This document shows positions 1 through 10,700 of a stretch of DNA of 23,119 nucleotides, one piece after another. Numbering within the stretch: position 1 is the stretch's first letter; every line of letters starts with the position of its first letter. Source of the DNA: Lingula anatina. Taxonomy: Eukaryota > Brachiopoda > Lingulata > Lingulida > Lingulidae. Location: positions 73,090-96,208 of the forward strand of contig NW_019776167.1 in assembly GCF_001039355.2 (NCBI RefSeq). Reading direction: 5' to 3'. The notes beneath the pieces were generated by a model, which was not told the DNA's origin, did not search any database, and saw nothing but the letters and a program-made list of their open reading frames with translations. Both the position numbers and the translations under genes were made by a program.

Positions 1-49
1 GAGAGAGAGAGAGAGAGAGAGAGAGTGAGAGAGTGTTAGTTATGCTCAC

Positions 50-3000
50 CAGTGATGCTGGTAGTTTTGTTTGATGCCCTTCCTCAGCATATCCAACTTA
101 GATTTGTTGTCCTTGGCCCCTTTTGGGTATTTTTTCACACAGACTTCTTTACACTTCTCATTTTGCTTGAAAGTGAACTGCAACACAAACATACTCTAAG
201 TTTAGGAAATCCATAAACAAATTCAAAAAACACCAGTAAAATCATGATCTCAGTTTCATTCATATTCACATGGTTAACTTGCCATTTTGCACTGGTACTA
301 AATTTTTAACTGTTCATGCAATCATATTCAATTTTAATGGGCAATACAGATTGTACCTGTCCCTTTTTTCATAAGACAGGCCTGAATTTGTCACTCAGCT
401 AAAGAAACATAGATGATGGATGACGCTGTGTGTGCATATGTACGTGTGTGCATATATGCATGTTTGTGTATGCACATGCATGTGTGTGTGTGTGAGCACG
501 CGCGTGTACGAGGAGTAGGTATCCACTGATATCACATTAGAAGGCTAAATTTCAGTCACTTCAGATATATATTTATGACTTCTTCACCTAGGAGTCCATC
601 ATTTCTTCACTTAGCAATCCTTTGGCACAGAAACTTGGTATGTCATATATTATTTATACTGTGCCACCATAGTCTTCCTTCTCTCTGGTATTCTAACTGC
701 ATGGCTTTCAACCCCTCCCACAGCTGTGCAAATCAGGAGCCCGGTTTTAAAGCTGCACAATTCACATGTCTATGGAAGACTGTAATCTTTTCACCATAAT
801 TTAATACTATTTGGTTAATTTGAATCATCACTTAGATTATGAATTTTAACAGTTCTTAAAAATATGTCAGATTTTCATGATTTTCCTCTTTGTCCCTAAG
901 GCTGGAAGGGAATAATGGGTGCTTTTTTCAAAGAAAAATTTAATTTTGCACAAAAATCCGGGATTGTATGCATTCAACCTACATAATGTATTCCTTAAAC
1001 CTGAAATGAATATATCTAATCTATGTGAAAATAGTTTATATGGGAATATAGAACAAGGTCTTTCCTCAAAAAATACAAAATTAAGCTTATTTATTTGTCT
1101 GTGCAAATACCTGTCCTCGATACCTGTACAACATAACGCTGCCTAGAAATATGTGAGATTATATATTCTAATATTATAAGCTCAGTTTCACTAAGCTACT
1201 GCATTATTCAAGTGAGCACAGGTGGATTTTAATAATTCACTACAGTATAGGTTGTATATAAACCCCCTTGATGTATGAATATCATATGGGCATTTAGAAA
1301 AGATAGATCATGCCAATATATACAGTCCTTTTAGTCTATTTTGTATAATTTGTTTTATGTGTGTGTTTATTGTGTACTTTTTTTGTGTTTTTTCCACTGA
1401 ATGCACTTGAGTTTTCAATCTTTATTCAAAAGGCTGATTATTAAACAGACATGTGCCAAAATATTTTGGACACCCATTCTCATAGACTTCGGTCTACATA
1501 TATCAATCAAACCCTACGGGGACTCTCGCTGAGTGCAATCACCTTGACTGAATAACACGCCTCCTCTTCCAACGTGCTCGTAGAATCACCTGCTTTACTG
1601 TATTCTGCTCAAAGCAGGGAGGAGGCATGTTAATCTGTTAAACTGGTTGCACTAAGCAAGAGTCCCCGCAGAGTTGGATCAATCTACATAGATGGTGCAG
1701 TCTGCGAAATAAGCGGTTGTCCGATTGCCCGGGACAACTAAAAAGCACGTCGGGCAACTTAAAATTACGAAGTTGTTGTCCGGTCGGGCAACTGAATAAT
1801 TTATGGACATAAAGAGTATATCATAATATCTATGTCAAAATCTACACAGAAAACAAAATTTTAGGTTAACCTAAATCGTTATGTTTTCCACAAGATTCAC
1901 TGTCGCAGTAACCGACCTGCTGACTTCGCCGTATTTGTGCAGAATCTCTGTTGCTATTATTAGATCTACAGTTATTTATAGCACTGCCAGTAGCTGGTCG
2001 TTTAGACAGGAAGATGACGTAATGCCTGGGGAGTGGGGAGGGGGGGGTGTCATGTTTGCCGCTTTTTCATTGGTCGAAATGAAACAATGGCGGACATTAC
2101 TTCAAAATTAAGGCACTTCTATCTACCGCGTGTTTCGCTATCCGACTTTCGTCATGGAGAAGTTTCTGAAATATTTTGACGGTGCAAACTCCGGATAAAG
2201 GTTACCCTAACAAACAGCTGAGCCAGAAATGTCAAAGAAAAAGACATTATACGAAGTTAAACAGATATACGCCGAAGAGGATTTCTACCGTCACGGCGCA
2301 CTTGGCTTGTTTTTGACAGCAAAGCTCAGCGTGCAAAGCATGCCGTCAAGGAGATTCTTCACATTTCGTTCAAGGCAGAACCTCACTACAGTAAGATGGC
2401 ATTAAGAAGCACAAGTCCTCAGAGCCGCACGTCAAGCGACGGCGCGAGTGCTTGCGGTTCCTGCTAATCAAAGTGTCGCGGCGGACTGCTTGCATCGGCT
2501 GCAGAAGGCAGAATCTAGGAGTTTTAATGAGAAAATGTAAGTTTCAATTTTTTTGATTTTTTAAAATTTGTACTTGTTCTTGTTTTCTGCGTTTAAGTAT
2601 TTTAACTACTTTTTAATAAAAGATAAAATTGAAATTCTGATGACGATTGATTTGTTTTTAGACAAGCATTTTTTCTAGAAAGAGAAGAATAAGTCTTCCA
2701 TTTTTTTTTTTTTTTTTTTCATTTTTATGGTACTGTATGATATTTTGTATTGAATTATTTACTTGTCTTTTCTAGCAGGAGGTAGTTACAGATTCTTTGG
2801 TTTCTTCAATGGGGAATGATGAAGATGAATTTGATGAAGTAGATGAGATCTATGAAGATGGAAGAAAACACAGTGTTTTTATTTATTTATTTATTTATTT
2901 ATTTTTGTCCTTCAGAGACTAGTCTGAACCAGACATTTCATTATGTTTAAAACAGTGAAATTCCTTTTTATATGCAGACACTCTATATTCTGATCACCCT

Positions 3001-5833
3001 GTCTGTCCATGCTGTCCAACATATCTTGTACTTCCTATATCATGATTACAATGGTGAAGATGAATTGATGAAGTAAATGAGATGGAGATGGCAGAAAATG
3101 CAGCATTTGAATTGTTTATTATGATAATTGTATATATATAATAAATTAATGTGTCCACATTTGAAACTAAGTTAATAGACTAAGAGGCAGAGAAATGGAG
3201 AATGCTATTACATTTAGCTAGCAGTCAATATATTGAAAAATATTCTTCATTTATGATTTTGGCTTGTCTTCAAATCTTGACCTGGAATGCCTTCTTTTAC
3301 TAGAAAATGTTTTAGTGTTTGTACAATATGTATGATGATGTATAGATGTTCTTAAAAAATTGTTTGTGGGAAGGAAGACGTAACCAAATGCTGCATTGTT
3401 GCTGTTGAGGTTCTTTAACATTAAACTGCTCATCATCTGTTTATTTGCATAAGTTAATCTGTTTAAAGCTACACAGCGCATGTTAGCCTTCAACCCGCTG
3501 AAATAAAAAGGGATCTTGGAAGTTCTGTGTTATTTTTCTTCGATTTATTTGGGCAACCAAAAGTGGATGGGGGCAACCAAAAAAATTAAAATGGTTGTCC
3601 TATGGGACAACCACTCTAAAAAGCTTATTTCACAGACTGATGGTGTCTTTGGGAATGGGGCCTTAGCCAACTTTTTTCTTCAGCCCAACAAGGAATCTAC
3701 TAGCCCAAAGCAGAGGTTGTGGTCACTGACTGAAGAAATTTACAAACTTCAGGTGGTCAGGTCAAATTTTACTGGCATTGGATGTGGAGACAGTGTTGAT
3801 GCCTAAGGCTTAAGAAATATAAAACTGTGTTATTGACATGTTTACCTGAAGTGTTTGGGTGAAGCGTAGGAAAAAAATAATTATATATTTTCAGTTCTGA
3901 CTGACATCAGAGATTCACAATTTCTCATATCTACCTGGAGTTGCTAAGAGTTTTAAAATGAAAAACAGATGAACTGAGACAAACCAACTGGTCAGTGTTG
4001 GAACACCCGTCAACCAAGAAGCAGTATATCTACCTTGTATGGTGAATTTGTGATGCGTTCTCCAAACACCACCTGGCCGAGATTTTCCGTCTGTCGAGAT
4101 CCACTCTCGGATGAGCAAAAATCAAACCTGAAAATATTAATTTTTTTTTCAAATTAATTTTTATTAATAGGATTGTTGATAGATATTTGTATATGCTATG
4201 TTACCTTACCTCACTCCTGTATATCAAATTTCTTGAAAGTGACTAAAGGGTTTTTTCACTTTGGCAAAAATTAATATTTCAGTTAGCGGTGTTCTCCACA
4301 ACAACAAGACTTACAGTATCATCAAAACATGCCAAAAATGTTCTGTTTTTCACAGAATACAACACAAAAATACACTACATTAGAATACACAGACAATGTA
4401 CTGTTATTAACACACAATTATCTTATAAAAATTAAAATAAATATGTATTTTTATTTTTCAGCACTCGTCAAAACTTTGAGTTAGTAAATGGGCTGCATTT
4501 AGATAAAGAATCTTACATCTATACTTTGAACACTTTTACTTCAAACCTGAACCTCTTTCTCTCTCACACAGAAAAGGTGCCTCTTTACGTGACAATACAA
4601 TGGCAAAATATACTTACGCATCATATTCATAAGGAATGATATTCTCCACCGAGTCCAGACGATTTACCATGACAGGTATCTCCACCTATATAAAATAAAA
4701 CATACGAAAAGATTAGTATAATGTACCATTTAGTCAGATGAATTTGATTAATTGGTTAACAAGTGCAACCAACCTTAATTTTTCTCAAATCAGAATGTAT
4801 GATTTCCACTGCACTGCCATCACACAATTTCATTTCTACTGAAGAAGCTTTGTAAATTGTTAACTTTTTGTCTGATGTTTCAGTGTCACTGTACAATGTT
4901 TAAAAAAAATACTTTTGTGTGTAATATGAAATAGGTACTAGAAGGTTTAAAAATGTGCTATATTTCAATTCAATTCAATTACTTAACATCCAGTGGATGA
5001 AAGACTGCTCCACACAATATATGTCCTCAAGGACACCAAGAATGTATGAACCTGTAATTTGTGGAAGACAAAACTCCCACAAAATGATTTATAGACACTT
5101 CATCCTATGGGCTACATCAAATGAAATTCTTGGCCTATATTTAGAGACGTACATACCAAGCATGAACGTTGCCCTGAAGACATTCATGACACGGTGCGTG
5201 ATAACTACCCTTGTCCTGATGAGCAGGACATATTTTTGTGCTGCTCCGGTTTAAGAGACCAACCAAAACATAAAAGTAAATTACAAGAAAAGTCATCGTA
5301 CTAAACCAGCCCACTAAAAAGGCGTCAGTAAACCTTCTTAATTCTGATTGGTACTTTTGGTCTCCTGAAAGGGAGTTTGCAAACAAAAAAAAGTAGCATG
5401 GAGTCATGTTAGAACCATGACAACCCACTCTATGTAAAAGGGGCCAAAAACAACTTCCCATACTTAATAACTGTTTGACCCTTAGCATACCACACCCACC
5501 CTCGCCTGTCTTCCCCTACGACTCTGCTCCATCGTATTAGAATCGCTCATTTTCCGCCCCTCATTTTCCTGAGGATTGGATAATTCTACAAACTCGTCCA
5601 CTCAGTTTTACTGCTAAATGAAATTGGCCCAATGTGAAATACAGTCACGGTTTATTCAACTGGTTACTTAACGGTAAGGGTGAAGACGAGATGTGAGAAA
5701 CAATCACGTAGTTTACCTGACATGTCGACTGCTCCGCATCCACTTTCTCGCAGTAGTTGACAGGGGCAAGCCCAGGAAGGTAGAAAGCCGCAGAAATATG
5801 CCACAGCAACGCAAGTGGAGCAAGGAACTTCAT
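50..5833 (-). CDS. TM9SF2: TM9SF2-type nonaspanin (transmembrane 9 superfamily), N-terminal part; runs off left edge
   Basis: Four coding exons in minus-strand order: 5833-5717, 4685-4618, 4127-4034 and 177-50, all GT-AG and in phase, giving the first 135 residues plus a split Trp codon. The rest lies beyond base 1. The start ATG (complement 5831-5833) opens a hydrophobic signal peptide (about residues 1-16), followed by the family hallmark FYLPGLAPVNYC. Next come VNRLDSVENIIPYEYDAFDFC-type sequence, ENLGQVVFGERITNSPYK, and the lumenal FTFKQNEKCKEVC region ending NYQHHW. Known of the family: nine-pass endosomal/Golgi membrane proteins with a lumenal N-domain, linked to trafficking, glycosylation and adhesion. 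The LAPVNYC and NRLDSVE patterns favour TM9SF2 over TM9SF4 (recalled, not searched). The membrane segments are not in the window. Intron 3 is 3.9 kb and swollen by transposons. Confidence 0.93.
178..1493. other. Intron 3 of TM9SF2-like gene, distal part
   Basis: AT-rich intron sequence without a supported gene. It contains a TG/TGCA-rich low-complexity tract at about 427-505. Short ORFs here are not conserved-looking and lie inside the intron defined by the flanking TM9SF2-like exons. Confidence 0.7.
1494..1691. mobile_element. Foldback (inverted-repeat) MITE-like element
   Basis: Two arms of about 75 bases (1494-1568 and 1617-1691) are inverted repeats with roughly three quarters identity by eye. 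Shared landmarks are CGGGGACTCT, GCTNAGTGCAA and ATGCCTCCTC-like blocks. The whole would fold into one long hairpin with a loop of about 48 bases. There is no coding capacity. It ends only a few bases before the target duplication of the neighbouring 1.9-kb transposon, so the two insertions are almost adjacent. Confidence 0.6.
1692..1697 (+). repeat. Left target-site duplication (ATGGTG) of the 1.9-kb transposon
   Basis: ATGGTG immediately precedes the CAGTCTG terminus and is repeated directly after the other terminus at 3640-3645. Confidence 0.65.
2229..2540 (+). pseudogene. Decayed coding-like segment inside the transposon
   Basis: An ATG at 2229 opens 58 codons starting MSKKKTLYEVKQIYAEE and ending in a stop at 2403-2405. 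Sensible-looking protein then seems to continue in a different frame from about 2290 and again in a third frame from about 2395, as if single-base indels had broken an ORF. A GTAAGT donor-like site follows at 2537. CpG content is visibly higher than around it. I do not recognise the protein; it may be remnant transposon coding sequence or a captured host fragment. Confidence 0.3.
2807..3104 (+). repeat. Diverged direct duplication of an acidic, GATGAA-rich block
   Basis: The block CAATGGGGAATGATGAAGAT... at 2807-2875 recurs in diverged and shortened form at 3049-3104, about 240 bases downstream, within the same transposon. The first copy would encode an Asp/Glu-rich stretch directly after a TAG acceptor-like site at 2774-2779. 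Confidence 0.5.
3640..4033. other. Right TSD (3640-3645) and proximal part of TM9SF2-like intron 3
   Basis: The first six bases are the right ATGGTG duplication. The remainder, up to the exon donor at 4033/4034, is intron with nothing else recognisable. Confidence 0.6.
4128..5716. other. Introns 2 and 1 of the TM9SF2-like gene (apart from exon 4618-4685)
   Basis: No supported gene. There is a short CAATT pentamer run at about 4964-4982 and a small inverted repeat TGTCCTG-N5-CAGGACA at about 5213-5231. ORFs on both strands around 4955-5488 show no family resemblance. Confidence 0.6.
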
Positions 5834-5949
5834 CTTCGGTGTATTATCTATTTTTATTCCCGTGGACTACTGCTTAATACCTCGTGATTACTTGATTACG
5901 ACTGCAGTGCAGTTAAATTTTCGTCATGTAGGCCAGTGCCAGGTAGTCA

Positions 5950-5996
5950 AGTCAATATGGCGGCTTCCACGTCAGCTGGGCATGCTGGGATTGCAA
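5950..5996 (-). promoter_or_regulatory. Candidate core promoter of the TM9SF2-like gene
   Basis: About 120-165 bases upstream of the TM9SF2-like ATG three motifs sit together. AATATGGCGGC at 5954-5964 resembles a YY1 site. CCACGTCA at 5967-5974 reads TGACGTGG on the gene strand, the XBP1/ATF6 UPRE-type core. GCATGCTGGGATTGC at 5980-5994 resembles the ZNF143/Staf motif. Such clusters mark TATA-less housekeeping promoters, and they fall where a promoter for the minus-strand gene is expected. The transcription start is not determined and a divergent plus-strand transcript is possible. Motif assignments are by eye. Confidence 0.5.
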
Positions 5997-6820
5997 GACA
6001 AGACCAATTCTTGGTAAAATGCATGAGTAATTTCTCATTAGTGCTTATATAAAAGAACTGCGGTTTACTTTATAGTTGTCGATATTGGTATAGCATGATT
6101 ATTCTGAATGTCTGGAGTACTGTTCTTCTAAATTAATTTCAAAAACAAAAGCTCTGATACTTAATTTCTTTATAAATAAATTTATTGAGCAATGGCTCTG
6201 GTACTATATTTGTTTAATATTTCATTTTTTTTACTTTTACACACGTACTGTACAAAATGTCAGAAATAGGGCAACTGTGAATAAAAACACAAAGCATTAG
6301 CTGCAACCTGTATGCTCATGTTTATTTTAATCTATATGAGGTATGCAACTTATTTCTTGGACCTTTTAAAATGGGTTTAAGCTAATTTTAATTGTGCTTT
6401 ACATATTGCATGCAATAATATGTGCTCTGCACATCATTTGCTTCACATACGTGCAATAAAATAAGTCCCAATTATCAACAAATGCAAAAAAGCAAGTTGT
6501 ACATTTTATTCGATGACACTTGGATAAATAAGACGCTCTGTTACTGGCCTTTTGTCTTACATGATTCGCACGTACCTCATGTAAGTATTCACTTTTAGAA
6601 AAAGTATTAAAGCAACCTTGAGACAATAACTTAAACATTGAAAAACAATAATAACAACAATGATTATAAAAATTACCATAACAAATCGTCTGTTTTAAGA
6701 CGGATAATTTAAATTCCACCAACTCCATTACAGTAACTATATATGCATCAGAAAACGCATGCTGTCTACTATTCAGTACGTATGTGGCCAATAATTAACT
6801 GCAAGCAAAATGAAAGGATA
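5997..6820. other. Intergenic AT-rich region between TM9SF2-like promoter and IL-1-like gene
   Basis: No convincing gene. A 130-codon minus-strand ORF at 6399-6791 is Cys/Tyr/Phe-rich with no recognisable domain and may be a chance ORF or part of a long 3' UTR. AATAAA-type signals on the minus strand near 6175-6185 could mark a distal 3' end for the IL-1-like transcript. Confidence 0.4.
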
Positions 6821-6991
6821 CAGGGGCAGATTGAAGCCATCTTCCGGGTCTTCAGGAAGACAGTCAGATTTTCAAGTTAACATTGACGCGTATCTTTTTT
6901 TTTTTTTTGTCAGAAGATGGTCAAAAAAGGAGGATGGATCAACAAATATAATTTGGAAGACTGTCAGAAAAGAACTCTGGTTCTGCCCCTG
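6821..6991. mobile_element. MITE, hAT-like termini (copy A)
   Basis: A 171-bp element with ends CAGGGGCAGA and TCTGCCCCTG. Its interior matches copy B at 7984-8152 in the same orientation; shared blocks include GAAGACAGTCAGA, TTTCAAGTT, GAGGATGGATCAACAAA and ACTGTCAGAAAA. CAGGGG-type ends are common in hAT-derived MITEs. No clear 8-bp target duplication is seen. Confidence 0.6.
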
Positions 6992-7774
6992 AGATGAGTT
7001 TTTAAAATTTTCTCAGCAGTTTCTCTATCTATGATCCTTAGGCTCTGGCGAGTCCATACTCCCTTTCTTTTTTATATCCTACCAACCCTGCTGCGAAAAT
7101 AATATTAATATATATTTCTTTTGAAAATGTCAACTTACAAAAAAATTTAAAAAAAACAAGTTTGTGGCCTAAGTGCATGTAGTTGATCCTAAAATGCTCA
7201 TAAATGCTGTTGTCATTCTGTACTAAAAAGCAAAGCCTGCATGAAAGACTAAATAACTCAAAAGCAAAAGCTGTTTAAAACACAAGCTGTACCTGTGCCT
7301 TGCAGTTTTTATAAAAATAACAAAAAAAATAACAAACAAATAAATAAATAAATAAATAAGATAGCAGTGAGATATTCAAACTCCCACCAGGGGACAGCAC
7401 CATTCAAAACTCCAAGTTTAATGTCATGTCCTAGATTGCTGCACTGGTCTTGAAGATAAGTCACAAAAAAGGCTACTTTATTTTACAACTTTTTTTCTCA
7501 ATGCATCTAAGTTTGTAAAAGTAATATATTTTCTTATTCCTGTGTCACTTAAAAAAAAATCATCATACAATACAAAAAAGCATGTAGGTCAAACGTGTTT
7601 TTTTAATTTCTTTTGTTCAAATGTTTTTTTTTTATTTCAAAAATTTAGCTTGATTATATCAACAACAACATTTAATTTTTTTATTTGTTTTTACAGTCCC
7701 AGGTTGGAACATTGTATGAAAGCTGTGCACTGTGCCCTTTTCTTCATCAAATCTCCCTCCTTTTCTAAAGAATT
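6992..7774 (-). other. Probable 3' UTR / downstream region of the IL-1-like gene
   Basis: This lies directly downstream of the IL-1-like stop codon (complement 7775-7777). AATAAA on the minus strand occurs at 7680-7685 and 7631-7636. A TAAA tetranucleotide run at 7338-7359 reads as overlapping ATTTA pentamers on the gene strand. The true cleavage site is unknown, so the UTR length is uncertain. Confidence 0.45.
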
Positions 7775-10700
7775 TCAAGTACTTCCATGGACAGAAGATG
7801 GTTCGTCAAAGAAAAACTGCAGTGAAACCTGAAAAACAAAATCAATTATTCAATAGGCCTGTTTAATCCCAATAAATAAGACTTCAGAGATCAAAAAACA
7901 ACTTTAATAATGCAATCACACCTTGAATTTATTATCATAAAATGACAAAAAAATCATAAACTAATTATAACAATATTGGGGGTCATGGGCAGATGATGGC
8001 CATGTTAAGGGTCTTCCCGAAGACAGTCAGAATATTTCAAGTTTATCTTAACAGACATCTAATTTTTTCTGTAGGAAGACAGTCAAATATTGAGGATGGA
8101 TCAACAAAGATAAATGGAATACTGTCAGAAAATATCTCTAAATCCATCCCTGGGAGTGGCAGCAAGCATTCCCCTCCAGTAATAACAAACTGAAAATTTC
8201 CATCCATTTAAACTATTTTGGGTGTACACCAGCAGCCATTGAGAAGAACTAAAAAATGCAAGTATATGTATGGTTACAATTTTTAAAAAATGGCATAGCT
8301 TAATTGTTACACATTTCACCTCATGATCATCTACAAAGTCTCTTGGATCGTCCTCACTGCTGCGTCTTTTCTCTTTGAGGAACACTTTTCCTTCATCAGT
8401 GACTGCAACATAGTGATCTGAAAGGAATGGGTTGGATCAATTAAGCAATAGAAAAACAAGCAAAAGAGATTAACTGTCTATCTTTTACTTTTCAGTGAAA
8501 AAATTCAGTAACTTGGCAATACCAAGTTTTAAAAAAATTAGAATTGCACTAGTACTGGTAGTAAAAAGAAAATTATTTCAGGTTGCAAAAGAAGGCTCAT
8601 ACTTGCAGGGAAAGGTAATAAAATTTTCTTTGGACTGAATTTGCCAAAAATTTAGTCTTGAAAATGTGGTCAGACTGAAACTTAAATGAATGGAAATCGT
8701 GAAGTTGGCATTGGACAATAAATGCTCAAAAGTAAACATGCAATGTTCATCAGTTTCAATGGAAAATATCACACAAAACAGGACATTTTAAATTTAAAGT
8801 CTTACTGGTAGGCCCTATTCAGAATAGGGGACTTAATACAGTAGTCCGAGGGTAAAATATGACCCCCCCCCCCATTTTAAATACTTCCCTTCGGGATATC
8901 TATTCAGTGTCTATTAGTGGATTAGACAGCAGTTTGTAGTGGGCTGCCATATTTGATCCTCGGACTAGTTAGTCCCCTATTCTGAATGGAGCCTTAGTCT
9001 TGTTCAACATGCAATAACTCCATCATGGCCACCAATAAATCTTTGTGCAAATGGGACTCTCCATGGCTCTTATGTTTCAATACTTGATTGACTGGTTGCA
9101 ATCTATACTCACCAGGTTGAATCAATGATTCCAAGTAGACAGAATGGTTGGGGCCTTTGTGTTGCTTGAAAAGTTTGGGATCTGGTTTCTTGATGCAATT
9201 GTTCTTGACTCTGTATGCAGGGGTGGCCTAGAGTAATAAATTATCATTATTATTATTATTATTATTATCAAATTTGCAACCTGAGGATTGGATAAATACA
9301 TTATTTGCATCATAGTGGAATAAAATCACTAATGAATAAGAATAAAGGCACGTGTGAACAAATTTAAAACAAAATAATTAAAATGCAAGGTTAAAAAATT
9401 AAATAAAAGTCTTTCAGTCAATTTTGGAACTAGTATATCCCACTGGTTAAAATAAATTATTACACTGGCCATGTTTGAGGATATCATTTTTTTTAATTAC
9501 CCACCATATTAGTCTTGGTCATCAAAATCAAACTATGAATTTCTACTGAATATTTAATCTATTAACAAAATGAATCATCAAACAATTGAATTTTTTTCCT
9601 TCTGAATCAACAGTTTATCACTTGAATAATATCTGTTTTGTACAATTTGTTCATATGTATACGTATATGTTTGTGTGCATCCAGGCATGTATATGTGTGT
9701 GCACGCATGAGTGTTCTTGTGTGTGCATACGAGCTTGCAAGTATTCTTTCCTATGGACATATTTCAGTAAATCAGTGTGTGTGTGTGTGTGTGTGTGTGC
9801 ATGCACATGTGCCCGCACACTTTCAGATGTTCTTTCATACATTTTCTAGTGTCACTATATATACTAGTATCCGTATGAGTACATATACAGTTTACGTATC
9901 ATCATACCTGCACCCCAACACTTGATGAACTGAGTACAGTCACAAATCTGTTCTTCTTCAGATTTCCTATCTGACATAAGTACACAGTTTCCCCGGCGTC
10001 TTTGGGGTCCTGATCAGTGCCATTGAAGAACATCATATAAAAGCGAACTGAAAAAAAAAAAGCATTCACTAATTTTTTGTCCTCCAAATCTGAATCTTGT
10101 AGTAACATAACCTTTTAAAAAAAGAGGTGCATGACCTTAAAAAATATGATTCTTCCTATTTCCATCAGGAACGTCAGTAGACTGTACAAAATCCATTGTA
10201 TACCTTGTGATACTAATTTCAATTAATTTCAATTTGTTTTAAGCGTTAAGTCGAGTTCCCAGTCGAGCCGAGTCTGCCAAGCTCACTACCACCCATTTCA
10301 GCTGTTAGATTCAGATCAGCTTGCACTAGTGAGGTGATCTAAACATCTTGCGTTGCCTTACCTCAAATACAAGTAATGGGCGGGAAGCAGAGGGATAAGA
10401 TTGGCTGTATTGCATATGGTGAGCTAATCATGGTAATACAGATGGGTGGGCTATGCTGGGTTGGTCTGACCTAACCAGACTGGAAACGCAACTTAAGCCT
10501 ACCCTCTACCAGGACCACGGATTGATTTTTCATTTGATATTCACAGGTATGTCTGTAGATATATAGACGGCCATTTTGTTCTCTGTGTCCCAATACAGAA
10601 GAGTACACATATTTCCACAGGCCTAGCTGGGAGAGGGTAACTTAAGCCAGTCCTGATATACCAGGGCAGTCATACATTTAAATAGATAAAAAAAATTAAG

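Larger units (their letters stand above)
1698..3639. mobile_element. 1942-bp DNA transposon with inverted termini and 6-bp TSD (non-autonomous)
   Basis: The left end starts CAGTCTGCGAAATAAGC and the right end, read on the other strand, starts CAGTCTGTGAAATAAGC. Subterminal blocks on both sides contain short palindromes of the form GTTGTCC...GGACAAC plus GGGCAAC/GGTTGCCC motifs. ATGGTG flanks the element directly on both sides. No intact transposase ORF is visible. The interior has a GC-richer, coding-like decayed stretch (2229-2540), a T-tract, a TTTA microsatellite (2877-2905) and a diverged direct duplication (2807-2875 and 3049-3104). A 6-bp duplication is unlike hAT (8), PiggyBac (TTAA) or Tc1 (TA); the superfamily is left open. 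Confidence 0.7.

Noticed and set aside
1-33. GA repeat at the left edge as a regulatory GAGA element
   Set aside because: Plain microsatellite in a TM9SF2-like intron.
2877-2905. TTTA run read as an AU-rich element
   Set aside because: It lies inside a transposon in an intron, with no gene whose 3' UTR it could belong to.
3516-3806. 96-codon plus-strand ORF
   Set aside because: Spans the right terminus of the transposon and the flanking intron; no resemblance to a known protein.
5213-5231. CTGATGAG within a small stem, suggesting a hammerhead ribozyme
   Set aside because: No GAAA core or third stem is found nearby.
4955-5488. Plus and minus ORFs of about 100 codons
   Set aside because: They overlap each other inside TM9SF2-like intron 1 and show no domain or splice logic.
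6399-6791. 130-codon minus-strand ORF, longest in the window
   Set aside because: Cys/Tyr/Phe-rich with no domain, no splice partners, and located in AT-rich DNA downstream of the IL-1-like gene.
9578-9925. Overlapping ORFs on both strands with Cys-Val or His-Thr runs
   Set aside because: These are translations of the TG-rich microsatellite tract.
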